64,000 nt of DNA from Galerina marginata (Eukaryota > Basidiomycota > Agaricomycetes > Agaricales > Galerinaceae), in the NCBI GenBank assembly GCA_023014335.1, contig JAECYW010000037.1:62001-126000 (forward strand). The letters are read 5' to 3'. Both the position numbers and the translations under genes were made by a program. Below, piece by piece: positions 1-10,779 of this stretch. The notes beneath the pieces were generated by a model. The model did no database searches. It worked only from the letters and a program-made list of their open reading frames with translations, and was not told where the DNA came from. Every line of letters begins with the position of its first letter. Position 1 is the stretch's first letter.

Positions 1-72
1 ATTGCCACCGTCGTATCCACCTGCGAGGTGCAGGAACTGCAGGACGTACTCGAGGGCCCCGTCGTCGAATGA
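1..72 (+). CDS. possible 3' end of a gene cut by the window edge
   Basis: The first 72 bases read without interruption on the plus strand (ending in ...LEGPVVE) and stop at a TGA at 70-72. The segment is more GC-rich than the bases after it, which fits the tail of a coding exon. The complementary strand is also open here, so strand and identity are unsure. No family is recognised. Confidence 0.2.
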   Translation: MATVVSTCEVQELQDVLEGPVVE

Positions 73-559
73 TCAGCTCCGCAAGGCACTATCCTATGAG
101 CGGTACAGGCTGTACTGGCGCGACGTCGGCATGCCCTGTACGATATATAGCTGGCTGTAGTAACAGGGCGACAAAAGTACCCGTAAATATTGGTTTGGCA
201 TGCTGGTGACAGACAGGAAGTTACTTGCTATTAGGATTGTTCACTATTATCTAATGATATGTATTACTTATTTCAAATAAAAAGCTTTGAACCTTATGGA
301 GCCACAACACCGACTTGAAATAGAAACACTCATTTCAATTTGGGTACCGGTTACTTTGGCTTTGTTGTGTAACTTGCATGATAACAACCCACCATGTCCA
401 CAGAATCCAAATGACCGTCCCCTCACACCAATACTGGAAAGGCATCTCCGGATGACGAGGCGAAACAAATCCAACGGGCCCTAAGGCACAACAATGACAA
501 GTAATATTATCAATGACCGAGACCGAATGGGTATTGAAAAATTCAACACAGAGCTGCTG

Positions 560-2050
560 CCTTGAAGCCTTACCTTCGAGCAGCGAGATGGATATCCCCT
601 TCTATCTACCCATATGCGGCGCTCACCTCTGAAATTTTTACGGGGCTAGAAGAAGAGAGCACCGAAGACGACGATGCTTCCCAAGAGGCAGAAATGTGAG
701 GAAATGCGCAATTTTCACCGCTTCTTTTGCTCTAATTGACTTGTAGTGATAAAGACGAAGAGATTACAGTATATCGAGCTATTATGGACCTCCACTCGTC
801 TTTTGAGGACGTCGTCACCGCGTGTGCAGGCCACAAAAACACATTGCACAACTTGATCCAGAAGTGGACAATGATCGCATCACGTACGACACGGAGGAAT
901 CTCCAAGGCCGGCCAAAAACAAACCTTCAGACCCGTGGATGGAACCATCCACTCTTCGTAGTCCTCTTGTCCCCATATTGCCGTTTTATTAGAATTTGTG
1001 ATTACCCTGAAGAAGTGTGGTAAGTCTTTGATGTTACTGATCTTAATTATTCTGATAAACACATATGCAGCGAATTAACACGATCGCCTACATTTGTGTT
1101 CTTGTGAGTTGTTAAACGGACGCTATTCCTGCAGAAATAACAATTGAGAAAGGTTCGCATTGCCCTGAGAGGGCGTGGCTGGGGCACTGAGGACGGTGCT
1201 TTGACTACGAGGCTTTTTACGAGAACATTATAAAGATGTTTGAAGACGATCCTGAAGACTGTTGTGTCATCGAAACGTTAGATTGGTGGGACAAGTAGGT
1301 CACTTCTTATTTGACCTGTAGGTTCACTCACTGCCTCCTTACCTCCAGGCAAGTTCCCGGGCTTGCCAAGTCATTGAAGGCCACGAAAAAGCCAAAGAAA
1401 AAAGCGATCGGGCCTGACGGCCGAATTCTCGATCCAGTCGCAAGGAGCGCTGCTCAACGTGCAGCAAAAGAGGCAAAAGACGAAGGTACGCTTTCATTGC
1501 GGTTTGTTCCATTGAACACCGACACTGAACGTCGACCGCAGCGGATGCCATCGCAGCACAGGATGCAGAATCCTCCAACTCTGAGCCTTCATCCACGCCA
1601 ACTGCCCTGACAACTCTGAACTGTCATCCACGCCGACTTCCACTGCCAACTCCGAGCCTCCTTCAACAGAGGCTGGTACCGCTCCGCCTCCCAGGAATAT
1701 GCGAAGGGCAAGACGCCGCCAAAGCCGCCTGCAATTTCAAAGTCTGGTCATTCGTCAATGGCGAACGGCTCCACCACGTCATCTATTTCTGGTTCTTCGC
1801 CACTGCGCAATTCTAATGCAACAGTCGCCGCAATACATGGTGTTAAGGTGAGTCATTGAGAATATGATGGCTCGCTCTCCTATCTTTTTAGACCATTGTG
1901 AGTGACAGCGAGTTGAGTGATGCATCTGAGAGCGAAACAAAGCAGGGTGGTAAGATGAAAATGAGAAAGAGCACTGCTTCCGCGGCGGCTGCAAAAAGAC
2001 CTCGAAGGACCATGATATTTCTTTTCGTTGAACTGTACTGACCTTACTTC
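560..2050 (+). pseudogene. frameshifted remnant of an agaric hypothetical gene
   Basis: Coding-like exons with plausible introns can be followed, but the frame breaks repeatedly. An acidic stretch near 620-700 joins, over a possible intron ending about 747, to a segment reading DKDEEITVYRAIMDLHSSF. Near 865 the good frame shifts by one. At 1219-1297 a segment ending in ETLDWWDK leads over an intron to a Lys/Ala-rich stretch (KKPKKKAIGPDGRILDP). A Ser/Thr/Pro-rich linker follows and changes frame near 1608 and again near 1700, ending in an acidic segment (SDSELSDASESE) and a basic tail. Several independent shifts suggest decay. The tail style resembles the 13.7-15.7 kb gene, but homology is not shown. 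Function unknown. Confidence 0.4.
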
Positions 2051-5000
2051 GTATCATAGTTTCCGCCCATTGCTCGATCTCGGCGCCTCATCCTACACTT
2101 ACTGACGACGATTTCCGGACCTTATTCGCTACCTACTGACTTCTGATGGCTTGAATTTCGGATATCCGCTGTTCTCGTCTGCTTCAAGCTCCTGCTCCCT
2201 GCTGCATCTTGATGTCTCGTTTTTGCTGCACTTGGAAGCCCGCGTCGAACAATGTGGGAGCGCTTCAGCAACCTGGGCTCCGTTCCACAGCAGACAGCCC
2301 TTATCCCTTCCTTTTGCTACATCCAACTGTTGCAACGCCAGTTGGTAGATGTTGCACCCCCACCTGATCCAATTCCAGACCACGGTTGACGCAGGAACGA
2401 CTGTGTTAGGTTTGTCGATCATCACGGGCGTGCGGCAGCTGTTGGTGGGTAACGAGGATTATGACGAGTACCTTGATAAGTACAGTTAATTACACCATGT
2501 CGCAGATACTTTTGATCAATGAATCCTTATTTACTACATCTAACATTTTTTTCGCGAGCCGGGGACCAAAAATTAACTCTCTTACTCACTTTGAAAGTGA
2601 CTTCAAGTTGAGCTTTGACTTACTAATTATGCACTTGGAAAGTCACTTGAGCTCGCTTGCCCAAGTGTATTCACTTCCTAAGACAGCAACCCACTTAGCC
2701 AAGCGAACTTTACTTGTCCACCTGAGCTCACTTTCGTTACTTTGGCACTTGTCAAAGAGTTGCACCTATATATCATCATGAAGAAGGGGCTACATTCGAA
2801 GCTCAACTTAAAATATGCTACAGACCACTTATCCCACTTCGGAGTCTACAGCTGTGTCTGTCACGGTGGCCGACCGAGCCACCTTTGGCAGCAGTTGCGG
2901 AACCCACTAGGTAGGGTTCTTTGATACGAAAGAACCCCCTCTAAGGGCACTTGGAGACCCGCTCCCTTCTCCCTTCCGTCCCAATTGGGATAGTCTTATA
3001 ATGCGGATGTCGTCAAGTATATCTGAGAGAGGTCCTGGAGAGAGGAAAGACATCAATCTCTGGACGAGGGTTTGGGGGTTAATCTGCAGTAGATTTAACA
3101 TCGTAATAAGCACGGTAACAGTAATTAACGATTGGATTTATTGTACATGCCGACATATTGAGGGCGGGGCAGATCTGTGTGAGAGTGATCAGATTCTCGT
3201 CGCGCGGCGCTCCCGAGACTCGAGAGCACTCTGGTTAGGTTCATGCAGCTCTCGAGCCAGGTTGTCCAGCTCCTCATTGCACGGCACTCCCGCGAGCGGC
3301 CCAAATCGACACCCACCCATCCTCCATCCGCCACTCCATCACTTTCATCGAAGGTGTGCTCACTCTCGAGCACAGTAATTCGCCTTTTTCGGGTTTCGAG
3401 CCTGGTCATTTAGCTCTTTTTCGTCCAACGGAACTCTCTTGCCATGCCGGATTGACTCGATTCAACGCCCGACTTCATCGTTTGTTATAATCTGCCACAC
3501 GTGGCCATCGCACGAACCCATCAGCCTGCATTTCGTTCAACAGGCTCCCATGAGCATGAGAAGAGCAAGGGCGGCGGGGAGAGCTGTTCGGGGATGCTTC
3601 CTGCTTGCTGATGTGCGGAGCGCTGTATTCGCTGTATTCGCTGTATTCTTCACGTTCTAACGAGAAGACGAAGGATGAGCCTGGCGAATAATAGCAGAAC
3701 GACGAACACGCTCTACGACATCCGACGCCTAGGCGGCGGCTGCTGGCAGCAACTTTGAGCACGCCCATACAGAACTGGCACCTCTGTACAGGTAGCGCGG
3801 GCAGCGAGCGGGGCGAGCTGGCGGGGCTCGGATTGGGCAGACACCATGGCAGATAGGTGGATGTCGTGGGTGTAAAGTTGTTGAGATAGTGGAAGGGAGG
3901 GGATAGAGGACCATGGGTTGCATCATCTGCCCGAAGGTCGGTAAAAAAAAACAGACGAAAGCGCCTGATAGTGGCACGGGATTCGCTGGAGCACCCGGCG
4001 GTTCTGTCAGTGAAAACCTGGGTAGGCAAGTGGTCTGGCAGAGTCGCAATGTTTGAGCTCGGAGCATGGGGATGTCGAGACGGTGGAGGTTGGGTGGAGG
4101 AGCCGCCTACTTCACGATGGTGGGTGGCGACCTCCGCAGATCCTCTTCATGTGTGTCCAATTCCTTCCGTAGCGGAGCTCTCCCCCTCGTCGTCGCCACC
4201 TTGCTGTTGGACATTCATTGTCGTCCTCCAAACACAAATACAACTCAGTCCCGTCCACGAAATCTTGCACGAGTACCCAATGCCTTGGTAGATTGAGATC
4301 GCGATGGTTGTATTATGGTTATAAAGCTGTGGTCGTCTAAACCCAGCAGCACTTGTCCCCAGCAGTCGGATAACCAGAAACAAAGCGCCACTAGGAGTGA
4401 GATGTCGAAAGAGATTGGTGAAATCTCGCACTTGAGGGCGACAGTTTCAAGAGGTTACGACACCTCGATTGCCAAGTGCAATAAAGTCAATAACAAGCTG
4501 GTAAGAAAAGCCATTTCATCACATAGACGTTGGTTGGAGGGCAGAAACTGCATTCCCATGGTGCGCAATGGGAGTCAGAACGAAGGTAAATCATCCAAGA
4601 CTTGAACCAAGAAGTTCAATCAACAGCCAAAACTCCCACGGACAAATTGTGAACGAGATAGACAAGAAATTCAACAACAATGTGTTCCTTCGTCTCAGGC
4701 CTGAGAAGTCAACAAAAACGGAAAGAGATAAATGTAAGCTTTCTTCTCATATAAATTTCATTGTGTATTATAGGTCTGTATAATAAAAGTCAGACGAAAC
4801 CTGAATTTGTCGATATCACCTGAATTTGTCGATATCAACTTGCTCTTAACCAGGAGAAAAGGCTGCACTTCTCCATCAAAAGGGGAGACAATTCACCAAT
4901 TTTTTTTCGTGAACTTTTCGAGACTTGTTTTGGATCCTCGGCATACACCAAGGTTTTACATTGGGGGAACACTTATTTACAATATTTATCACTCATTATT

Positions 5001-6130
5001 ATCGTGAAGATTCGATCAGCACCAAGGTTACAATGTAGTTTGATTGCGTCGAGTACAGTTCATACCAACCAAGAAAAAGAAGGCTTGTAAAGATGTATAG
5101 TGAGCTTCAGGAAGTGATGAACTGTGCAACCTAATGGAAGGGCGAATTGCAGGGAGACTCGCCGTCGCCCGAAGATGAGAGAGCTGTCACTGTAAGATTA
5201 GCTTCATTCGCGGTGGAAGAGGTTGGTAGGTGGAATTGAAGTGGTTGAAAAAAAAGCAAGAAATGAAATAGAGCAGAAGCATAAGAATGGGCACTGACCA
5301 GTGACCACTCAGTTCACCGCAGTAGACGTCAGGCAGTGGGCAGAGAACGCGGGCGGCAGCGACAATAATTCAGGGTAGAAGTTTGTGTGGTCTGGCCTAC
5401 ATATATCTGCGTTTATCACCGATTGCAATCGCAAGGGCAGCATGCGGTGAGGGCTAAGCCGTCAAAACATGTTTCGTGTCCGTGATGTGGCTGCGGCGTG
5501 TATTTCATTATTTGAGGTGGTTATAACGCTAAGGTGAGAAACTTATCTGACTGTCATCCCGTTGGTGCTCTGCTTGCTTCTCTCGGTCCTGTGTGCTGTT
5601 GCATGGCGTACTGCGGTCAGGGGTGACGGTCACTCGGCGGGTGTCAATTCCAGCATATGTGAATGTTAGTAAAGATGGTCGCGGTAAACGGAGGTGGGAA
5701 AAATAAGGCGACGGTGGCATGGATTCCAATCGACGTTTTCAAAAGTACAATGAGCAATACCCTTGTCAATCAAGAATGTGAAATGAATACTGACCGTGAC
5801 CAGAACCCGAGGATAAAAATCCTCCTCATCAAACAGAGATACCATCTCTGGCTGATTCCACAGGGGTCGTTGAAGAGTTCTGCGCTGGGTATCAGTCGGG
5901 TCCATTGCGCTTGTGAGCCTGACCTTCAAAGTGGTTAAAGGAGTCAACATCGAAAATTTCGATGCGACGGAATCCCTGTGAGAGCTGAGAAGCGGGCTGC
6001 ATATCACTGAGAGCTGACATTGATTGAGGACCTTGGCCATTGAACTTCACCTCGATGCCCACAGCGTCAGGGGTTCGGCCATGTATCGAGAGAAGAGCCA
6101 GAACCAGAGATATACCAGGGCCAAACCAAA
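2051..6130. other. long stretch without a convincing gene
   Basis: Apart from the repeat copy, nothing here reads as a supported gene. Frames of 60-180 codons exist on both strands, including one of 184 codons at 3475-4029 on the minus strand, but they lack family motifs, lack exon-intron logic and overlap each other. A 19-base direct tandem duplication sits at 4801-4838. A 9-base unit (CGCTGTATT) is repeated three times near 3622-3650. The minus-strand frame at 5666-6040 is open but unrecognised. Confidence 0.5.
2881..4090. repeat. dispersed repeat, copy A
   Basis: Two blocks recur further on. Bases 2881-2903 match 10114-10136 with about one mismatch. Bases 3951 to about 4090 are clearly similar, with substitutions, to 10236 to about 10370; shared landmarks include AAAGCGCCT, GATTC.CTGG, TGGTCTGGC and GAGCTCGGA. 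The blocks lie about 1.05 kb apart here and about 0.1 kb apart in copy B, so one copy has gained or lost sequence between them. No terminal repeats or transposase were seen. Open frames on both strands inside this interval show no recognisable protein. Confidence 0.45.
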
Positions 6131-6146
6131 AGACGAGATCTTCTAG

Positions 6147-6362
6147 ATGTTCGAGATAGGCGATATAAGAAAACTACCTAGGAGAGGCAAGCTGCCAAGA
6201 TTGCCAAGATTGACCGTAAATTCCGTAGCAGGGGAAGCCCAAGCGAGAGAGTATACGACGCGGTTCAAGCAAGAGGCAAGTACGCGAAGCTTAAGGTCAC
6301 CAGCGCATCACCGAAAAAATGTGGGAAATGACGTCAGCCAACAAGAGCTCCAGGCGGGATAA
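6147..6362 (+). mobile_element. possible retrotransposon gag fragment
   Basis: A 71-codon frame includes the segment AREYTTRFKQEAS. This resembles the part of retrotransposon gag proteins where a conserved Tyr/Arg-Phe pattern sits in a helical capsid region. The match is by eye only. The fragment ends just before a TG-starting sequence that could be an LTR, an arrangement expected of a decayed element. No reverse transcriptase or integrase motif was found nearby, so the body of the element would be missing. Confidence 0.3.
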
Positions 6363-6363
6363 T

Positions 6364-6780
6364 CTGTGGGGGAGCACAATCTATTTTTAGGAGCTGCGCC
6401 ATCCACGGAGGAAGCCTTGTCGGGGTGATAAATTGGGGGATTAAACCCGTCCTAACAGGTCAACGAACCTTATATTAAGTGCTGCCAAAGGTGCACCGAG
6501 CAAACCCTACGAAGTTGAAGGCCAACTTGAATAAGCCGTTGAAGGTCGATTGAAGTCAGTGGCCGAAGAATGGCTAGAATAATATAAATAAATAGTAGAT
6601 ACATTTGAGATACACCCAATCTACTACCAGATCCTTGATCCCTCTGCTAGATCTTGCTCTGTCGATCTCCGCTCGCTTTGTCAGATTTCCACTTGCTTTG
6701 CCAGATCCCCGCTCGTTCTCATGGGAATGGTTAATTCTGAACTAGACAAATATTCCTGCATGTGACTGTGGGCGTTTATA
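6364..6780. mobile_element. possible solo LTR
   Basis: The sequence starts TGTGGGGGAGCAC, carries a TATA-like run (ATATAAATAAATAG) near 6580, and is followed by C/T-rich short repeats built on AGATC..TGCT.. around 6630-6720. This order (TG start, TATA about 200 bases in, pyrimidine-rich leader) fits a fungal Ty3-type LTR. The 3' end and a target-site duplication could not be fixed by eye, so the right boundary is approximate. Confidence 0.3.
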
Positions 6781-6985
6781 CGGGCGTCTAACTATTTGCG
6801 TTTGGAATCTTCGTTTCAATTCGCAAGACAGAGGTAGCGCTGTTTACAAAGGTAGGCATAAATCTACACAATCTACACTGGGTGAATGAATGTAGAAAAC
6901 GGAAATGCAAGAAATGCGACAGATAGAAACTTCAAGCTTACTCAAATGATGGCGTGACCCAGAGCTCAACTTCCGTTGGCCATCA

Positions 6986-7642
6986 TCAATAAATATTCAT
7001 GTGCCACCTATCGGGCAGGCAGCAAGTAGTAGAAATTCCAAGGAAGCTGGAGCGTCCCATAAGAAAGTCGACGCGTTTCACTCCTCCAAATTTCTCTGCT
7101 TGGTATACTCGTTCGATGCGAAGCCTTCTGTAGCGACACTCGTACGCACGTGTAGCGCGCCGCCGGTCATCTCGAGAGGGGAGGCTGTAGAACTCCGTCC
7201 TTGTGACGTTTGTGCGGAGGGAGAGGTACACAGCATTAAAGACATCTTCTAAGGTTATGTAGGCCTTTCGCGAAGCATGAACTTGAATGGTCCATGGCAG
7301 ATGTGTTGAAGAAATAGTGATAAAGGCTTGAGGAGGGTTAGTGGCCGGTTCGTGAATGATGTGGCCTGGAATGGGGCGATGGTGCCTGGTAATGGTAGAG
7401 GGGGGGTCCATTAAATTCCAGGTAACGGCTGATACCTCGAGGTAACGATGAAGCCGGACGCAGCTGGGAGAGCGATGAGCCAAATGATGTAAATTTGACG
7501 ACCTCATTAAATTGCAGCGCAAAAGGCCTTCATGGATCCGATCAGGTCCAGGCGCCATGACTTCATGGCGCGACAGGCAGGGTGGCGAGTAGAATGTATT
7601 ATAGTCAGCAAAGCGGACGCTCTTGACATGGTGTCGAGACAT
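6986..7642 (-). CDS. DUF6699-domain protein
   Basis: A single open frame of 218 residues that I recognise as the basidiomycete DUF6699 type. It starts MSRHHVKSVRFA, the usual N-terminus of this group. Later it carries LMDPPSTIT, EPATNPPQAFITI, a HLPWTIQVHAS strand, the region VFNAVYLSLRTNVTRTEF, a basic RAYECRYRRLR helix, and near the end GVKRVDFLMGRSSFLGIS. The start is the ATG at 7642. The middle (about residues 35-80) is less typical and could contain a retained intron. DUF6699 proteins are small, common in mushrooms and of unknown biochemical role. No signal peptide or membrane segment is seen. Confidence 0.7.
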   Translation of the reverse strand: MSRHHVKSVRFADYNTFYSPPCLSRHEVMAPGPDRIHEGLLRCNLMRSSNLHHLAHRSPSCVRLHRYLEVSAVTWNLMDPPSTITRHHRPIPGHIIHEPATNPPQAFITISSTHLPWTIQVHASRKAYITLEDVFNAVYLSLRTNVTRTEFYSLPSRDDRRRATRAYECRYRRLRIERVYQAEKFGGVKRVDFLMGRSSFLGISTTCCLPDRWHMNIY

Positions 7643-8280
7643 GGAGTGGTTGGTTGCAGTGTGCTCCAGATTGCGAAGGCGAGTCTGACCATGGATGGTT
7701 TTACTCAGTCAATTTAAGGACGCCGAAATCGTTTCGCTAAATCGACTCTTTCTCTCAAAATCCCAGAACGGGCAGGTACCAATCGTCCGGATATGCAGAT
7801 CAATTAAGATCTGGTCGTCCGACCCTGCATTCCTGGCGCATCTCCAGCCGACATCTCAGTTTGATGTTCATGCAGCGGACAAACCTTCCCATCTAGAAAT
7901 TGTTTAAACTGTTCGTACTACCCGCAGCTACTTATCTTCTACCCCTACTTTAGTCCAATCCGGTGATATGTCTCTCACAACTCTCAATCATTTTTGGGCA
8001 CATTCGAAACCTATCCGTTCGTCACGGTTGAAAAGTGGTGCTCGATACTCACTGGCAGACAGCTTTCAGGTCCGTTATCAATTAGCCACATGCTTCCAGA
8101 CGCTGGCTGCTTAGCGCACCTTAACTTTTTTGAATAGGATGGCAAATTTCTTCCCAGAGCAAAGCGAAAAAAGGGGATGCAAAGACATGGGGTAAGTGCC
8201 AAAATATTAGTAACAACTCCAATTTCTGGCTGATGCGTGAGCACCGAGTGTAGACGGCCGCGAACATAGTTTCCGAAGAT
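7643..8280. other. spacer before the F-box gene
   Basis: No separate gene is seen. The segment may carry the 5' exons of the downstream F-box gene: an ATG at 7968 opens a 34-codon stretch ending at a possible donor near 8070, and another short open piece precedes a GTAAGT donor near 8189. The F-box frame has no ATG of its own before an upstream stop at 8251, so an upstream exon is needed. Its exact structure could not be fixed. Confidence 0.35.
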
Positions 8281-9862
8281 TTGGGATCCTTTCCCTTCTT
8301 ATCGTTGCCGCTAGACCTCATATCCCAGGTTCTCCACTGCGCTTTCGATGCCGGAACGTTGATCCCGCTCGCAAGAACATGCCGAGCACTCCGAAGTCAG
8401 TGCTACGACATTTTTCTGCGCCTCCATGGGGTCATTCAACACCATGAATCATCCTATACATCTATCAATCTGCAAGGCGACATCCCCTCTCTCGCAGTTC
8501 TGATCTTGGTTTCACTTTCCGCTCTGGATCTCCACAGCGAATGGAGAAGCGGCGACATTTGTTTACGGATAGACCTATCCTATCTAATCGAATTCAGTGG
8601 CGAGATATGCCCATTTATGTCACTCTATAAAATATCGTCTGTGACTATTCAATTTCATCTTCAAGACCTGACGCTCTTCGGAGAAGATACGATACTCCTT
8701 TCCCTCTTATCCCTGTTCAAGGTCCTCGGTTCTCTCTCATCAATTCATTTATGCCAAGCGGTCTTGGAACCAACAGGTCGTCGGCACCGCCGGTCATCGC
8801 GCAACGATGAACTCGGCCGCCAACGCTCCACGAAAGCAGCTCGCGTAGAAGTCTTCCACGAGCAAGTCCTCACCGTCATGAAGAAGGTTCTTTTCCTAAA
8901 CATTGATACAGATTTTTTCCACACCCCGGCTCTTCGCAAGGCCTTTCCTCCATTCTTACGGGGAGTTTCTATTTGCGAAATTGATTTCAAATGCTTCAAG
9001 GCGGACCTTTGCACCGACATCCTCTCTACTCTGGACTGCCCTTTAATGGAAAGGTTCAGTCTGGTCGTCTGGGACCCCGCTCCTATTCTCCTCCCAGAAG
9101 TTTTTATTTCCCGCCACTGTCGCTTGCAGAGTCTTCGGTTGATAAGCCATGCTGGGCGAATAAAAGCGAGTTTTCCAAGCCCCAGGTCCCATGTTCTCGT
9201 GCTTCCAGCTTCTCTCAGGAGTGCTCAGATCTCCGCCAATTATTCAGGTTGGGAAATGAACGATGTCTCCGCCATCTCGTCTTTCGGAATACTACCTCTG
9301 ACCCAAACAGTGCACTCGGATCAAGCGTACTGCGATGCCGTCGCCAAATTGACTCTGGTTATGGGGATGTCAACTCATCTCCGGTTTTCTGAGGGATTCA
9401 TTCTCACATTAACTTTTCCTGCCAACCTAACCCGCCACATTCGGTATTCCTCTCAAAGACGTCAACAGCCGGGCAATTGTCAATGCACGGAGATCCAATC
9501 CTCACACCAAAAATTTATAGGAAACATTCACTCAGTGGAACTCGAAATTGATATATTAGACGATGGCTCCTTCGTAACTATCTTCAAATTTGCTTCACGA
9601 TGCTTCTATCGATAAGTTCTCATATTCTGCTCTCTAGAACTACCTTGCGCGATGGTTGAAATTGTTTCCGAACTTGAGGTGCCTCAAACTTGACTGCGAA
9701 TGCGACCTGTTAATGTCCATACCGCTACACCTAAACACGCTCTACTCAAGCTGTCGAAATTTAAAACAGGTTTGCTGCTCAGTTGGGCCTGAGTCTATCT
9801 CCTGGGAGTATCGGCGTAGGGAAAACGGGAGCTTAAAAAGCTGGGTTCAAGTAGGGTTTTAG
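8281..9862 (+). CDS. F-box protein with degenerate LRR-like C-terminus
   Basis: A frame of 431 codons reads up to a donor at 9574 (GTAACT), then resumes at 9638 after CTCTAG, giving ...DGSF/NYLARWLKLFP... and ending at the TAG at 9860-9862. The N-terminus has the F-box pattern LPLDLISQVLHCAFDAGTL followed by LARTCRALRSQC. The rest is leucine-rich with degenerate repeats such as LPNLRCLKLDC-type strands. F-box proteins present substrates to SCF ubiquitin ligases through Skp1; this large mushroom family is mostly uncharacterised. The coordinate given as start is not an ATG: the frame is closed upstream at 8251, so a 5' exon is missing from this entry. Identity is fairly sure, target unknown. 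Confidence 0.65.
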
Positions 9863-10113
9863 GTTTCGCTTTGTGTCTAGTATTACCCTTGCAAAGTGGC
9901 GTTGCGCATATTTGAAAGTCGGGAGGGTGCGCAATATGACGTCGATGAGCAATTGGCTGCACGCCCGGTCACAATCACCTTTGACAGTCATTGGATTAAG
10001 TTGATCAGGTATGTACATTTTGTTTGCAGGACGACACCTCCTCCCCGATGCTCCTCCCTGACACCTCTCCCTGATGCTGATATAAAAGCGTCTGCGGTCA
10101 ATGACTGCATCTC

Positions 10114-10370
10114 ACCTTTGGGAGCAGTTGCGGAACGTATTATAGTATATGAACCGCCCTGACCGGCACTTCGACACCCTTAGCCCCCTCCATTTCGTCA
10201 AACACGACGCCCATGCCTGAGAGTGGGTAAGAGAAACCGACAAAAGCGCCTCATATCGGCGCAGGATTCACTGGCGGGGCAGTTCTGTTGTTGATAGCCG
10301 GTATGGGTGGTGGTCTGGCGGCGGCGCAATTTAGAGCTCGGACCATGGTATGTCAAAAGGGTGGATGAGC
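10114..10370. repeat. dispersed repeat, copy B
   Basis: Second copy of the element described at 2881-4090. Bases 10114-10136 match 2881-2903, and 10236 to about 10370 match 3951 to about 4090 at moderate identity. The spacer between the blocks is about 1 kb shorter than in copy A. The copy lies between the F-box and kinase-like genes, and the surrounding 9863-10779 holds no other supported gene. Confidence 0.45.
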
Positions 10371-10779
10371 CGAGGCGCGTGGTGGGCATCTTCAGAGCCG
10401 TGTCCGGCTCTCGGTTCTTTTTGTTTCGGCCGTTTTCTGGCTCAAGAGGGTCAAGAGCCTGTCGTGTTTTACTGTTTACATGCTTTGAGGTTGTACATGT
10501 ACAGTGACCACAAAACTAGGATGGCGAAGCGACCATTGCCTCCGGAGACTGCGGTTACCAGTTTAAGCATTCCAAAGATTAGATCAGCGATGTCAGATCT
10601 ACCGGCGAAAGATATCAGATCCAGCCATAATCTGATCCCCGAAAGTTGTGGGAATTGATGGCATCTAGTGTAGGATCTTGAGGTCCTCTGCTGTCCGCAG
10701 ATGTCCCCAGGACGCTTTGAACCTTCGCCCTTTGTTCGTGTGGTAATAAAACTCTCCAGCCGTTTGTTGAAGTCTTGCC

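Noticed and set aside
3475..4029. 184-codon open frame on the minus strand
   Set aside because: It overlaps another long frame on the same strand, lies in the dispersed repeat, is rich in Ser/Arg/Pro from GC-rich sequence, and shows no family motif or splice logic.
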